Shown: positions 8,651 to 18,745, counted from the first letter of the stretch. The stretch is 64,000 nt of DNA from Limnospira sp050045915 (GCA_050045915.1 JBNGCR010000001.1:57415-121414), one strand, 5' to 3'. The notes: generated by a model not told the origin, from the sequence alone. Translations and numbers: made by a program.

Positions 8651-11110
8651 TTAACTTCTCAAATCCACGTCAAATTGTTTGACCAGGGCATCCCGGACTT
8701 TTTGTTGCACCGGGTCGATGTCCTCATCTTTGAGGGTGCGATCGCTCACCCGATACACCAAACGAAATGCCAAACTGCGCTGATTTTCGGGAACATTTTT
8801 ACCCCGATATTCGTCGAACAATTCCACCGACTCCAACAGCTTGCCGCCGGCTTTGACGATGCAGTTCTCCAAGTCCGCCACGGGAACGGATTCCGATACG
8901 AAAAAGGCGATATCGCGATCGGAGGCGGGGAAGGTTGAGTAGGGTTTGAACTGCCGCTTCAAATGGTCCGCCGCCGTCATCGCCGCCAACAATACCGCCA
9001 GGTCGAACTCGAATAAATAAACGGCTTCTGGAAGTTCCCGTTCCCGCCGCAATTGGGGATGGAGTTGGCCGAAGACCCCCAGGCGATCGCCGTTTAACCA
9101 CACCGAGGCCGTCCGCCCCGGGTGCAGCATTTCCACATCGGATTCCGGGCGATATTCCGCCGCCAGGGACAGCCGCCCGAACACGGACTCTAACAAACCC
9201 TTCGCCTCGAACCAACTTAGGGGATTGTCGCGACCGCCGCGCACCCAGCGGCCCTCGGCGGGGTCGCCGCCCATCACCCCCGCGATCGCGTCTTTTTCGC
9301 CGTATTCTTCCCCGTTCCGCCAGAAAATGCGCCCGAGCTCGAACCCGTTTAAGGGCCCGTTGCCGTTTTCCAGGTTGAACACGAAGGCATCGATGAGTCC
9401 GGACAGCATCTCAGTCCGCAAGGCAGAATATTCGACAAATAGGGGGTTGCCGAGGACGACCTGATTTTCGCCCTGCCGCTTCACCAGGGAATAGTGCATC
9501 AACTCCGTCAGGCCCGCCGCCCGGAAGGCCATCCGCACCTGGCGCCGTGCCTCTTGGTCGGGGGGGAGGTAGCCGGGGACGCTTTGGGTGGGGAGGGTGT
9601 CGGAAAAGCGATCGTACCCGTACAGGCGGGCGACTTCTTCGATTAGGTCAACTTCCCGTTCCAAGTCCCGCTGGCGGTAGGGGGGCACCGTCACGGTCCA
9701 GACGACGGAACCGTTACTGTTTTCGCGCCGCGTCCCGCATCCCAAGGCGGTGAGGATGTTTTCCACCTCTTCCGGTTGTAAATCGGACTCCATTTCGGTG
9801 TCTTCTCCCCGCGTCAGGGGTCCGAGGAGGGCGTTGAGGCGATCGAGTCGTAGGGAGACTTCCTGAGTCATCCCCACCTCGGTGACGCTGCTGGCGATTT
9901 CCTGCAACGTGGGGGTACCGCCGGCGAGTTCGGAGATCAACAGGATGGCGCGGCGACAGGCTAAAGCGAGTTCGGCCTGGTTGATTCCCCGTTCGTAGCG
10001 GGTGGAGGATTCGGTGCGGAGTCCCCCCTGGGCGCGGGCCGATCGCCGAATCGTGACGGGGGAAAATACCGCCGCTTCCAGCATCAAATTGGTGGTCCCG
10101 TCGTGGACTTCCGTTTCCTCGCCCCCCATTACCCCGGCCAAAGCCACGGGTTTATCGTTGGCGGTGATGACCAGATTTTGCTCTTTGAGTGGGCGGGTTT
10201 GGCCGTCGAGGGTTTTCAGGGATTCCCCGGGTTTGGCGAAGCGGACGCCGACGGTGAGATCGGGCGATCCGGTGAGGGTGTTGAGGCGATCGCGATCGAA
10301 GGCGTGGAGGGGCTGTCCCCACTCCAGTAGGATATAATTCGTGACATCGACCACGTTGTTGATGGGGCGAATGCCCGCCGCCTGTAGGCGTCGTTTCAGC
10401 CAGTCGGGGGAAGGGGCAATTTTCACGTCCGCGATCGCCGTGCCGATGTAGGTGGGGCAGGCTTGGGAGTCGGCGATTTCGACGGCTAACTGGCCCGCCG
10501 GATCGCGATCGCCGATGAGTACCCCCGCCGCGTCGGGAATTTTCAAAGTCCCCCCGGTTAGGGCTGCGACTTCCCGGGCGATCCCGACCATACTCAAGCC
10601 GTCGGCGCGGTTAGCCGTGGCGGTGACGTCTAAAACCACGTCGTCCAATCCCAGGAGGGGTCTGACATCGCTTCCCAATTCGGGATCGTCTAAATCAAAA
10701 TGATAAATACCCTCGGAATCCTTTTCTAACCCCAGTTCCGCCAGGGAACAGATCATCCCCTGGGAAGGGACCCCCCGCAACTTGCTCTTTTTCAACTTGA
10801 GATCGACGGCGGGGAGGTAGGTGCCGATGGTGGCTACCGGAACGATCAGATCCGCCGCGGCGTTAGGTGCCCCGCAGACGATGTTCAGGGGGTCTTTGTC
10901 GCCGATATCCACTTGGCAAACCCGCAATTTGTCGGCGTTGGGGTGGGGTGCGATTTCTACAATTTTGCCGAGAACGACCCCGTCCGCCCAGGTGCTGCGA
11001 TCTTCAATATCTTCGACCTCAAATCCCGCCACGGTCAGGGTTTCAGCGAGTGCTTCGGGACTGAGGGTGATGTCTACCAGTTCTCGTAACCAATTTAAAG
11101 AGATACGCAT
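8651..11110 (-). CDS. pheT: Phenylalanyl-tRNA synthetase beta subunit
   Basis: The large subunit of the alpha2-beta2 enzyme that charges tRNA-Phe. The 819 residues begin MRISLNWLREL, the usual PheT N terminus, followed by the tRNA-binding (EMAP-like) domain at about 38-150, the B3/B4 editing domain, the B5 domain, the catalytic-like core and the C-terminal anticodon-binding FDX-ACB domain. The open frame continues upstream to 11188, but the family start is the ATG at 11110. pheS is not in the window, as is common in cyanobacteria where the two genes are apart. Confidence 0.97.
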   Translation of the reverse strand: MRISLNWLRELVDITLSPEALAETLTVAGFEVEDIEDRSTWADGVVLGKIVEIAPHPNADKLRVCQVDIGDKDPLNIVCGAPNAAADLIVPVATIGTYLPAVDLKLKKSKLRGVPSQGMICSLAELGLEKDSEGIYHFDLDDPELGSDVRPLLGLDDVVLDVTATANRADGLSMVGIAREVAALTGGTLKIPDAAGVLIGDRDPAGQLAVEIADSQACPTYIGTAIADVKIAPSPDWLKRRLQAAGIRPINNVVDVTNYILLEWGQPLHAFDRDRLNTLTGSPDLTVGVRFAKPGESLKTLDGQTRPLKEQNLVITANDKPVALAGVMGGEETEVHDGTTNLMLEAAVFSPVTIRRSARAQGGLRTESSTRYERGINQAELALACRRAILLISELAGGTPTLQEIASSVTEVGMTQEVSLRLDRLNALLGPLTRGEDTEMESDLQPEEVENILTALGCGTRRENSNGSVVWTVTVPPYRQRDLEREVDLIEEVARLYGYDRFSDTLPTQSVPGYLPPDQEARRQVRMAFRAAGLTELMHYSLVKRQGENQVVLGNPLFVEYSALRTEMLSGLIDAFVFNLENGNGPLNGFELGRIFWRNGEEYGEKDAIAGVMGGDPAEGRWVRGGRDNPLSWFEAKGLLESVFGRLSLAAEYRPESDVEMLHPGRTASVWLNGDRLGVFGQLHPQLRRERELPEAVYLFEFDLAVLLAAMTAADHLKRQFKPYSTFPASDRDIAFFVSESVPVADLENCIVKAGGKLLESVELFDEYRGKNVPENQRSLAFRLVYRVSDRTLKDEDIDPVQQKVRDALVKQFDVDLRS

Positions 11111-11504
11111 TATCGTGTTGGTAATTCGTCTTCTGTCATCCGCGATCGGGGTGTCGGGAAGGCCGGGAAGGGACGCTTCCCAGTCCAACCCCCCATTTTT
11201 ACATTCCCCGGTTCAAAACGGCGAATCGATTCCGAACCCCCGCCCCGCCGTCGAATTTTCGGGGGCGATCGCGGGTCAGATGTCCCAACTTGGCCGTCGG
11301 TGTGTTGAAATCGAAACTAACGTGATAATAGAAAGAGGGGAACCATTCTTTCCTGAGAAGACGTGGGGTGCATCGAATGGCTGTCCGAATCTGCCGGAGT
11401 CCTCCGCTCGATTCGGAAATCCGTCTGATCCCGGTGTCGGTAGGCAGCGATCTACAAGTATTTCAGGTCTGGTATCCATTTTAAAGTGAGCGTCTCGAAC
11501 CACC
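11111..11504. other. Intergenic region between pheT and the kinase gene
   Basis: These genes diverge, so both promoters should lie in this stretch. No convincing gene, RNA or operator is visible. Confidence 0.4.
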
Positions 11505-13121
11505 ATGAGTTACTGTACGAATCCGGCTTGTTCCAATCCAGAAAACCCTAACGACGCCTTGAAGTGTCAGGCCTGTGGTTCGAGACTGCGGTTGAGAAAT
11601 CGTTATCTCGTCCTGAAGCCGCTGGGAAAAGGGGGATTTGGGGCTACCTTTCTAGCCCGAGATTTGTCCCTCCCCGGCTATCCCACCTGCGTCGTGAAGC
11701 AACTGCGCCCGACCGCCAATTCTAAACGGGTCTTGGAAATGGCGCGGCAGCTTTTTCAACGGGAGGCGAAGACCCTGGGTAAAATTGGCGACCACCCCCA
11801 AATTCCGCGCCTGTTGGACTATTTTGTGGGGAAACAGCAGTTCTATCTCGTCCAAGAGTTTATCGACGGTTCTACCCTCAAGCAGGAAATCCGCAGTCAG
11901 GGACCGTACACGGAAGCACAGACTAAAGACTTTCTACGGGAGATTCTCTCGGTTCTGGACTACATTCATTCTCAGGAAGTGATCCACCGGGATATCAAAC
12001 CCGCCAACATCATCCGCCGCCGTCAGGATAACCGCCTGGTGCTCATCGATTTCGGGGCGGTGAAGGATAAGGTTAACCAGGCGACGATGATGGGGACGGG
12101 GGAGACGGCGTTTACCAATTTCGCGATCGGGACTTCGGGATTTGCCCCCATCGAGCAGATGTCCCTGCGCCCTGTCTACGCCAGCGATGTCTATGCGACG
12201 GGGATGACTTGCGTTTATTTGCTCACGGGGAAATCGCCGAGCGCTTTGGAACATGACCCCACCACGGGGGAGGTGTACTGGCGGGAACATACCGAGGTCA
12301 GCGATTCTTTTGCGGCTATCCTGCAACGGATGTTGGCGGTGTCGGTGTATCAGCGCTACCAGTCGGCCCGGGATGTGTTGTATGCCCTCGACCACGAGAG
12401 CGACTTCGAGGACTTGTCGGGGAGTATGGCGGTTCAGAGTCCGTCGCCGGAAACCCCGGAAGAACCGACGGTTTACGAGGACGAAGACCAGACGTCGGTG
12501 GTTTTGTCTCCCCGACAGCAGGAGGCGCAGTTGATCCGGGCGCGACGGGAACGGCGGCGACAACCGGAAATTACTCAAATTGTCGATTCTCGGATGCCGG
12601 TGGCGGGGGGATTGAGCGCGTCTCAGGGGGCGCCGGCGACGATGGTGGACGGGACGGCGATCCGGACTCAGGGAAGTCAGGCTCCCCGAAATTGGAACGA
12701 AAGTAGTTTCCGGGTGGCTTACAGTAAGGGACAGCGGGATTTTGGGGACTGCGAATTGAGCGGTTTGAATTTGGAGGGGGGTACTTGGAAGGGGACGAAT
12801 TTTTACGAGGCGCGGCTGGCCCGGGTGAATTTTCAGGGGGCGGATTTGCGGGATGCGAATTTCGGGCGGGCGCGGCTGGTTCAGGCTAATTTGCGAAAGG
12901 CGAATTTGCAGAATGCGTATCTGAGTACGGCGAATTTGGAGATGGCGGATTTGCGGGGGGCGAATTTGAGGGGGGCTTGCTTGAGTCGCGCCAACCTGCG
13001 GGGGACGAACTTGTGCGGCGCGAATCTCAAGGGGGCGATCGTGGGGGACGAACAGTTGAAGGTGGCCCGCACGAACTGGCGGACGATTTTACCGAACGGG
13101 AAGCGAGGGTTCGGGCTGTAG
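11505..13121 (+). CDS. Ser/Thr protein kinase with zinc ribbon and pentapeptide repeats
   Basis: A 538-residue soluble kinase of the Hanks type. An N-terminal zinc ribbon has Cys at 4, 9, 21 and 24. The kinase domain (about 34-300) has GKGGFGATF for the glycine loop, the ATP-anchoring Lys in C-V-V-K near 65, HRDIKPAN at 161-168 and DFG at 182-184, so it should be active. A low-complexity linker (about 310-415) leads to about twenty pentapeptide repeats of the A-(N/D)-L-x-x type (about 420-510), which form a right-handed beta helix and probably bind a partner. The kinase at 50.2 kb has the same ribbon-kinase front but WD40 repeats behind it. Its targets are unknown; the FHA domains of the transporter at 2.6 kb are a candidate. 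Confidence 0.93.
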   Translation: MSYCTNPACSNPENPNDALKCQACGSRLRLRNRYLVLKPLGKGGFGATFLARDLSLPGYPTCVVKQLRPTANSKRVLEMARQLFQREAKTLGKIGDHPQIPRLLDYFVGKQQFYLVQEFIDGSTLKQEIRSQGPYTEAQTKDFLREILSVLDYIHSQEVIHRDIKPANIIRRRQDNRLVLIDFGAVKDKVNQATMMGTGETAFTNFAIGTSGFAPIEQMSLRPVYASDVYATGMTCVYLLTGKSPSALEHDPTTGEVYWREHTEVSDSFAAILQRMLAVSVYQRYQSARDVLYALDHESDFEDLSGSMAVQSPSPETPEEPTVYEDEDQTSVVLSPRQQEAQLIRARRERRRQPEITQIVDSRMPVAGGLSASQGAPATMVDGTAIRTQGSQAPRNWNESSFRVAYSKGQRDFGDCELSGLNLEGGTWKGTNFYEARLARVNFQGADLRDANFGRARLVQANLRKANLQNAYLSTANLEMADLRGANLRGACLSRANLRGTNLCGANLKGAIVGDEQLKVARTNWRTILPNGKRGFGL

Positions 13122-13131
13122 CGATCGCGGT

Positions 13132-13347
13132 TTATATCGGTCGGTAGCGGTCTTCGGGTTTGACTTCTCCCACCAACCCCGGGTCGGTGTTGATGCAACC
13201 GGGCTTTTTGACATATTGACAGACCCGGGCTGAGAGTCGGGCGCGGGTTCCGGGGGGACCGACGGAAAAGAAGACGCGATCGCCCCCGATGGCTTTGACG
13301 ATCTTCACGCCGCAAACCGGGCAAATTTGCTCCTGGGGGTTCGTCAT
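13132..13347 (-). CDS. Small CxxC-containing hypothetical protein, 71 residues
   Basis: A short protein with CPVC at residues 9-12 and further Cys at 43 and 51, so it may bind a metal. The rest has no recognisable domain. It converges on the kinase gene with a 10-base gap. I treat it as real because of its clean start and regular composition; the overlapping 147-residue frame is antisense to the pentapeptide repeats and is a shadow. Confidence 0.65.
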   Translation of the reverse strand: MTNPQEQICPVCGVKIVKAIGGDRVFFSVGPPGTRARLSARVCQYVKKPGCINTDPGLVGEVKPEDRYRPI

Positions 13348-13451
13348 GGCAAGTTGCAGATATTAACGCGATTTTTGAATTGAGACATTATAGCAGAAGA
13401 AGCGGGGGGGAGAAAGTTGGGAGCCGAGCCGGGACTTTTCCCCTGATTTCA

Positions 13452-14744
13452 TTAAAATTGATGGGATTCGATCCGATCCTGTAGCCATCTCAGCCAGCGA
13501 TTGAGGGTTTGATAAATATTTGTCAACCCCCGAATGTGGGAATATTGCGATCGCCCGTAGAGGAAATCATACAGACTCATTTGATAATTGTCCTGAATGG
13601 CTAGATCCAGCCAAAGATTGTTGAACGGTGCGCTACTTTGGTAGTCGGGGATGGATTCTTCGTAGTAGGGAAAGGCTTTCAAACAGGTGTTGAAAAAGTT
13701 CTTTCTGCCCCGATATTTTAAATAGTTGAGTCGGGGTTTGAAGTGTTGGGGATTTTCCAAGACTTTGTGGATGGTATCGGCTAGGGATTCGGGGTCGAAG
13801 GGGGAGCACAAACCCGATCCGTCCGGGAAGATGCGATCGCCCCCCCGCGCATATTGGTTGAATTCCTCAAAACAAATGACGGGAATGTTGCAACTCATCG
13901 CCTCGCTGAGACTGCGATTTTTCCCCTCCAATAAAGACCCCAATACATAGGCCCGCGATCGCGAATAATAGCGGGGCATTTCTTGATAGTGTTCGGCGGA
14001 GTAGATGACATCGATGTAATCCGAAGGGTCGGTTAAAATTGAGCGAATTTCATGCCAAATTTCCCAGACTTCGGGGGCGGCATATTCAAGGTTATTCACA
14101 TCCAATGTCGAAGCCGTTATCAAGGTTAATTTGATTTTTTTCTGATATTTTTGTCGGTAAATTTTTAGCGCTTTGGCGATAACGGGAAGGTTCTTTTCTC
14201 GGGATACCCGGGAAACGCAGATGAGATCGATATCTTTTTTATCGACGGGCTGCGGTGCCATGATATACTCGTTGATAAAGTCCGAATTGTAGCAGGTCAT
14301 CAATACCTTATCGGCGCGATCGCGGTTATTTTCTCGAAACCAAATCGCCCGTTGGGGGTTATTGTAGAGACAGGAATAGGCATCGGCTGTCTTCGACCCG
14401 GGATAGGAACACCACATCGAATAGGCGAGGGAAAAAAAGTGTCGGGATAGGGGGGGCAGGACGTGATTTAACAGATCGACGGATTCGCTGTAATAAAATC
14501 CTTTCACGAATCGACCCGCGTAAAAAACCGGGGGCAGGATCGTATAAAAACTGACGGTATCAAATCGGTGCGGTTCTCGGTCGGTAATTTCGTAAGAAAA
14601 ACTGTCCAAATCCCCATAGATTTCCTCGATGGGTTTGTCCACCTGGGGATGATTTAAGTACGGGTGTTGACGGCTGTAGTCTCCCTGTCCCATCGGGCAA
14701 AATCCACCTAACGCTACCATAATTTTGACACGGAGAGCCGCCAA
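13452..14744 (-). CDS. Glycosyltransferase, GT-B fold (GT4-like)
   Basis: A 430-residue soluble glycosyltransferase. The C-terminal half (about 165-350) has the GT4 pattern: I-C-V-S-R-V-S-R-E-K-N-L near 175, and L-L-E-G-K-N-R-S-L-S-E-A-M-S-C-N-I-P-V near 267, whose two Glu correspond to the E-x7-E nucleotide-sugar site. The N-terminal acceptor half is not familiar. It may start at the Met at residue 9. The gene diverges from the glycosyltransferase fusion at 14849, which suggests a shared role in polysaccharide or glycolipid synthesis, though this is inference. Acceptor and donor are unknown. Confidence 0.85.
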   Translation of the reverse strand: MAALRVKIMVALGGFCPMGQGDYSRQHPYLNHPQVDKPIEEIYGDLDSFSYEITDREPHRFDTVSFYTILPPVFYAGRFVKGFYYSESVDLLNHVLPPLSRHFFSLAYSMWCSYPGSKTADAYSCLYNNPQRAIWFRENNRDRADKVLMTCYNSDFINEYIMAPQPVDKKDIDLICVSRVSREKNLPVIAKALKIYRQKYQKKIKLTLITASTLDVNNLEYAAPEVWEIWHEIRSILTDPSDYIDVIYSAEHYQEMPRYYSRSRAYVLGSLLEGKNRSLSEAMSCNIPVICFEEFNQYARGGDRIFPDGSGLCSPFDPESLADTIHKVLENPQHFKPRLNYLKYRGRKNFFNTCLKAFPYYEESIPDYQSSAPFNNLWLDLAIQDNYQMSLYDFLYGRSQYSHIRGLTNIYQTLNRWLRWLQDRIESHQF

Positions 14745-14848
14745 CGTCTACACATTCCCATTCAGTCCAAATTCTATTTCATCTCAGGCAAAACTCAGGT
14801 TGATTCAATAGGATTCAATAATCGTCAACCCCACCCCATTTTCCTGCC

Positions 14849-16894
14849 GTGTGCTCTGATATCAATTCCCCTAATTCTCCCCCGGTCGATCGTTGTGCCT
14901 TTTCCCTGGATGAAGTTCTTGTCATCATCCCCGTCCTGGACGAGGAAGAAACGATCGCGGCGACGGTGCGATCGCTGCTGGGTTTGGGTTTGACCCGGAT
15001 TCGAGTTGTCGATAACGGCAGTCGCGATCGCAGCGCCATTATAGCCGAGGAAGCCGGCGCCGCGGTTTGGGTCGAACCGATCGCGGGTTACGGTCGCGCC
15101 TGCTGGCGGGGGTTACAGGACATTCCCGACCCGATCCGGTGGATTTTGTTCTGCGACGGGGACGGCAGTGACGATTTGGCGGAATTGGCGAAATTTTGGG
15201 AAGCTGCCCCCACCGCCGATCTGATTTTGGGGGACCGCCGCGCCACCCGCGAGGGACGGCAAGCCATGACCCCGGTGCAGAATTTCGGGAACGGGTTGGC
15301 CACGTTTTTGATTTGGGCCGGTTGGGGATATCGATATCGGGATCTCGGGCCGCTGCGGCTGATCCGGCGTTCGGCGTTGGAGGCGATCGCGATGCGGGAC
15401 CGGGGATTCGGTTGGACGGTGGAAATGCAGGCGAGGGCGATGGAATTGGGGTTGAGGGTTCGCGAAATTCCGGTTAACTACCGCCGCCGCCAGGGGGGAA
15501 GATCCAAAATTTCCGGGACGCTATCGGGCAGTCTGCGGGCCGGAACCGTGATTTTATCGACTTTGGGGCGGTTGTATTTCCGATATCGCGGCGATGCTGT
15601 TTTGACCGGGTTCGCCGCCCTATTTTTGATTTTGGGATGCCTGTGGATGTTGCCTTACGGGGACTTTCGCGCCCCGGGTGCGGTGCCCCAGTTGGGGATC
15701 GGCGCGGGACTGATGGGGGTGGGATTCGCCCTCAGTGGGGGGATTGGCCGAATTGACGCGCTGAAATTTTGGGCGATCGCACTTTTGACTCGCCTGCTGC
15801 TACTTCCCATGTATCCCGGCGATGACGTGTGGCGATATCTGTGGGAGGGATACATCCAAAATTTCGGTTTCAGTCCCTACCATTTCGCCCCGAGTGCGCC
15901 GGAACTCGTGTCCCTGCAAACCCCCTGGTGGTCGCTGATCAACCATCTGAATACGTCCGCAATTTACCCCCCCGTCGCGCAGTTGGGGTTCCGGGGATTG
16001 GCTGCAATTGCGCCCTCGGTTTTGCTATTTAAATTGGCGTTTGTGTCGGCGGATCTGGCGGTTTGTTGGCTGCTGGCGCGGCGGTTCGGCGAACAAAAAA
16101 CCTTGATTTACGCCTGGAATCCTCTGGTTATTTATTCCTTTGCGGGGGGGGCGCATTATGACAGTTGGTTTATTTTGGCGGTGGTGGTGGCTTGGTTTTG
16201 GTGCGATCGCCGGCGGTGGCCTGGGAGTGCGGTGGCGATCGGGATCGGGGCGGCAATTAAGTGGATGTCCCTGCCGTTGTTGGGGATTTTGGCGGGGTTG
16301 CACTGGCCGCGGGTGCGATCGATTTTGCTCGTTTTCGGGTTGGGAAGTTTGCCGTTAATTGGGACGGCGATTCCCTTTTGTTCGGGGGCGGACTGTCCCC
16401 TGATTCCGGCGCGATCGCAATTCGTTTCTCGGGGACGCAGTGCGGATTTTTTTCCCTATTTTATCGAGAAATTGGGCTGGGATCTTCCCGAAGGTAACTC
16501 GATTTACCTGTTGCCACTGGCGATGGTTTTGCTGGCGCTGATGTTGTGGGATTTTTACCGATATGGTGGGAAGCAAGCCGATCTGAATGCCCGATTTCTG
16601 CATTTATCGGAATCCTATTTTATCGCCCTTTTGCTGATCAGTCCCATCATTCACGCCTGGTATTTTACCTGGCTGGTTCCGTTTTCGGTGGCGACTCGTA
16701 ACCTGGGGACTCGCCTGGTTAGCTGTTCGGCTTTTGTTTATTTTGTCTTGCAATATCAGAAGGCGATGGGGAGTTCGAGTTGGTGGATGAGTCGGGAGGA
16801 TCGGCTGTGGATGTGGTTGCCGTTTGTCGTCGGTTTGGCTTGGCATTGGATGCCTTCTCGGTTGAAAAATTTGTTGCCAAATTCCTCAGTCTGA
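14849..16894 (+). CDS. Fusion of a GT2 glycosyltransferase and a polytopic membrane glycosyltransferase
   Basis: A 681-residue two-part enzyme. Residues 20-240 are a GT-A domain of family GT2: V-I-I-P-V-L-D-E-E near 25, a DGDGSDD metal motif near 105, and the R-R-R-Q-G-G-R-S-K-I-S-G segment near 213 typical of polyprenyl-phosphate glycosyltransferases (DPM1-like). Residues 245-670 have about ten membrane segments and resemble the GT87/mannosyltransferase type that uses polyprenyl-linked sugars, with G-D-D-V-W-R-Y-L-W-E-G near 328 as a probable luminal acidic motif. A DPM1-like half could make a lipid-linked sugar that the membrane half transfers. The two activities are more often separate genes. 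No ribosome binding site is evident at the ATG. Confidence 0.85.
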   Translation: MCSDINSPNSPPVDRCAFSLDEVLVIIPVLDEEETIAATVRSLLGLGLTRIRVVDNGSRDRSAIIAEEAGAAVWVEPIAGYGRACWRGLQDIPDPIRWILFCDGDGSDDLAELAKFWEAAPTADLILGDRRATREGRQAMTPVQNFGNGLATFLIWAGWGYRYRDLGPLRLIRRSALEAIAMRDRGFGWTVEMQARAMELGLRVREIPVNYRRRQGGRSKISGTLSGSLRAGTVILSTLGRLYFRYRGDAVLTGFAALFLILGCLWMLPYGDFRAPGAVPQLGIGAGLMGVGFALSGGIGRIDALKFWAIALLTRLLLLPMYPGDDVWRYLWEGYIQNFGFSPYHFAPSAPELVSLQTPWWSLINHLNTSAIYPPVAQLGFRGLAAIAPSVLLFKLAFVSADLAVCWLLARRFGEQKTLIYAWNPLVIYSFAGGAHYDSWFILAVVVAWFWCDRRRWPGSAVAIGIGAAIKWMSLPLLGILAGLHWPRVRSILLVFGLGSLPLIGTAIPFCSGADCPLIPARSQFVSRGRSADFFPYFIEKLGWDLPEGNSIYLLPLAMVLLALMLWDFYRYGGKQADLNARFLHLSESYFIALLLISPIIHAWYFTWLVPFSVATRNLGTRLVSCSAFVYFVLQYQKAMGSSSWWMSREDRLWMWLPFVVGLAWHWMPSRLKNLLPNSSV

Positions 16895-16913
16895 AATTCG
16901 TTGTATTTTCATT

Positions 16914-17777
16914 ATGGAGTCAAATCAGATGCAAAAAATAACTAAAATTTCCCTATCGGTTTCGATGATAGTCTTGATGGGGGGCTGCGCCGGTAGTACG
17001 GCTTTAAATGTCGGAGAAAACCCGAATAATTCCGAAGAATCTGCCACTATTGTCAACGATCGCCCCTTCAGTTATGACGATTATGGGATGGTTCTCCAGA
17101 CCTACGTTGACGATCGCGGACAGGTCGATTATAAAGCCCTGACCGCCAATCCGCAAGCCCTGGAACGGTTCAATGCAGCCCTCGCCTACCTGTCCCGCGA
17201 TACCTATGAATCTTGGACGGAGGCGGAACAAATTGCCTTTTGGATTAATGCTTACAATTCCCTGACGCTACAGGCGATAATCGCCAATTATCCGACTCAA
17301 AGTATTCGGGATATTCCGGGGGTTTGGAAGTGGTTGAAGTTTGAGGTGATGGGAGAGGAAATAACCTTGGATGAAATCGAACATCAAGTTTTGCGAAAGG
17401 AGTTCGACGAACCCCGGATTCACATGGGTTTGGTGTGCGCTTCGATTGGCTGTCCGATTTTGCGGCGGGAACCTTATGTCGGCGGTGAATTGAACCGACA
17501 GTTGGATGAACAGACGCGAAAATTTCTCGCCCTGGAACAGAATTTTAAAATCGATCGCGACCAAAATAAGGTTCATTTATCTTCGATTTTTAAGTGGTTC
17601 GGGGATGACTTTAAAAATCGATACGGCGGGATGGAAAAGTTTGCGGGGACGGAGAAGGAAAAGGCGGTGTTGCATTTTACGAGTCAGTATTTGGATGAAA
17701 GGAACCGAGAGTATTTGGTTGGAGGGGGTTACGATATCCAGTATTTGGATTACGATTGGTCCCTGAACGAACAGTGA
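16914..17777 (+). CDS. DUF547 domain lipoprotein
   Basis: An exported lipoprotein of up to 287 residues. A signal sequence with a lipobox-like L-M-G-G-C (Cys near residue 25) suggests anchoring in a membrane facing the periplasm. The body is a DUF547 domain: F-W-I-N-A-Y-N-S-L near residue 102 and H-M-G-L-V-C-A-S-I-G-C-P near 171, the most conserved motifs of the family. Its reaction is unknown. The real start may be the ATG at 16929 (MQKITK). The gene follows the glycosyltransferase fusion by 19 bases on the same strand and may be cotranscribed with it. Confidence 0.9.
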   Translation: MESNQMQKITKISLSVSMIVLMGGCAGSTALNVGENPNNSEESATIVNDRPFSYDDYGMVLQTYVDDRGQVDYKALTANPQALERFNAALAYLSRDTYESWTEAEQIAFWINAYNSLTLQAIIANYPTQSIRDIPGVWKWLKFEVMGEEITLDEIEHQVLRKEFDEPRIHMGLVCASIGCPILRREPYVGGELNRQLDEQTRKFLALEQNFKIDRDQNKVHLSSIFKWFGDDFKNRYGGMEKFAGTEKEKAVLHFTSQYLDERNREYLVGGGYDIQYLDYDWSLNEQ

Positions 17778-17884
17778 GAGGGTGGGGGGAGATGGCGATC
17801 GCCAATTTTTTCAATCGCATCTCCCACAGTTGCGACGATTTGTTTTATGGTGGAGGGATCGGAATGGTCTAAGCCTAAAATGAT

Positions 17885-18745
17885 ATGGTGTGGTTGATTC
17901 TGTCCCTGCTGACGGCGACGTTTGAAGCCGGTAAAGACTTGTTTAGCAAGCAAAATCTCGAAATATTTGACAGTTACGCGATCGCTTGGATTTTGACGAC
18001 ATTGACGGGTTTATTGTTGATCCCCGTGTTGCTGTTGTTGGGCGTTCCGACGTTGGGCGATCGCTTTTGGTGGGCGTTGCTGGCGGGGGGGAGTCTGAAT
18101 ATTATCGCGATTTTGCTATACATGAAAGCTTTGGAATCCTCCGATTTATCCCTATCGGTTCCAATGATCACGTTCACGCCGTTATTTTTGTTGTTCACGT
18201 CTCCCTTAATTGTGGGCGAAATTCCGACGGTTAAAGATGGAGTTGGGGTCTGTTTTATCGTGGGGGGCGCCTACGTTTTAAAATTGGAGGCGCGACGGCG
18301 GGGATATTGGGCGCCGTTACGGGCGTTATGGAAGGAACGGGGGCCGAAATTTATGCTGGGGGTGGCGTTTATTTGGAGTATCACATCTAATATTGACAAG
18401 ATCGGCATTCAAAATTCTTCTCCAATCGGTTGGGCGATGGCGATATTTCTTTTTAATTCCCTAATTTTCTTGCCCGTTATGCTACAATATTCGGACGGGA
18501 GTTGGAGGGCTATTCCCAGGCATTGGCGGCCATTACTCCGCTTGGGAATCTGTGGCGCACTTTCGATTTCCTGTCAAACGGTGGCGCTGACACTGACCTC
18601 CGTGGTTCACGTTATTTCTATCAAACGCCTGAGTGTGCCACTCGGCGTTTTGTTCGGTCATTTTATCCTCGGAGAACGGAAAATAGAGGAGCGGCTATCG
18701 GGGGCGATCGCGATGGTTTTTGGGGTATTTTTAATCGCGTCATGA
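17885..18745 (+). CDS. EamA/DMT-family transporter
   Basis: A 286-residue inner-membrane protein with about ten hydrophobic segments arranged as two five-helix EamA repeats, each beginning with a helix rich in Leu, Ala and Gly. Members of the drug/metabolite transporter superfamily export or import small metabolites; the substrate cannot be predicted. The repeated S-x-P-x-x-x-F-T-P-L-F motif near residue 95 is typical of the first repeat. It lies 107 bases after the DUF547 gene, with no clear terminator between except the palindrome TGGCGATCGCCA followed by a T run at about 17800. Confidence 0.9.
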   Translation: MVWLILSLLTATFEAGKDLFSKQNLEIFDSYAIAWILTTLTGLLLIPVLLLLGVPTLGDRFWWALLAGGSLNIIAILLYMKALESSDLSLSVPMITFTPLFLLFTSPLIVGEIPTVKDGVGVCFIVGGAYVLKLEARRRGYWAPLRALWKERGPKFMLGVAFIWSITSNIDKIGIQNSSPIGWAMAIFLFNSLIFLPVMLQYSDGSWRAIPRHWRPLLRLGICGALSISCQTVALTLTSVVHVISIKRLSVPLGVLFGHFILGERKIEERLSGAIAMVFGVFLIAS

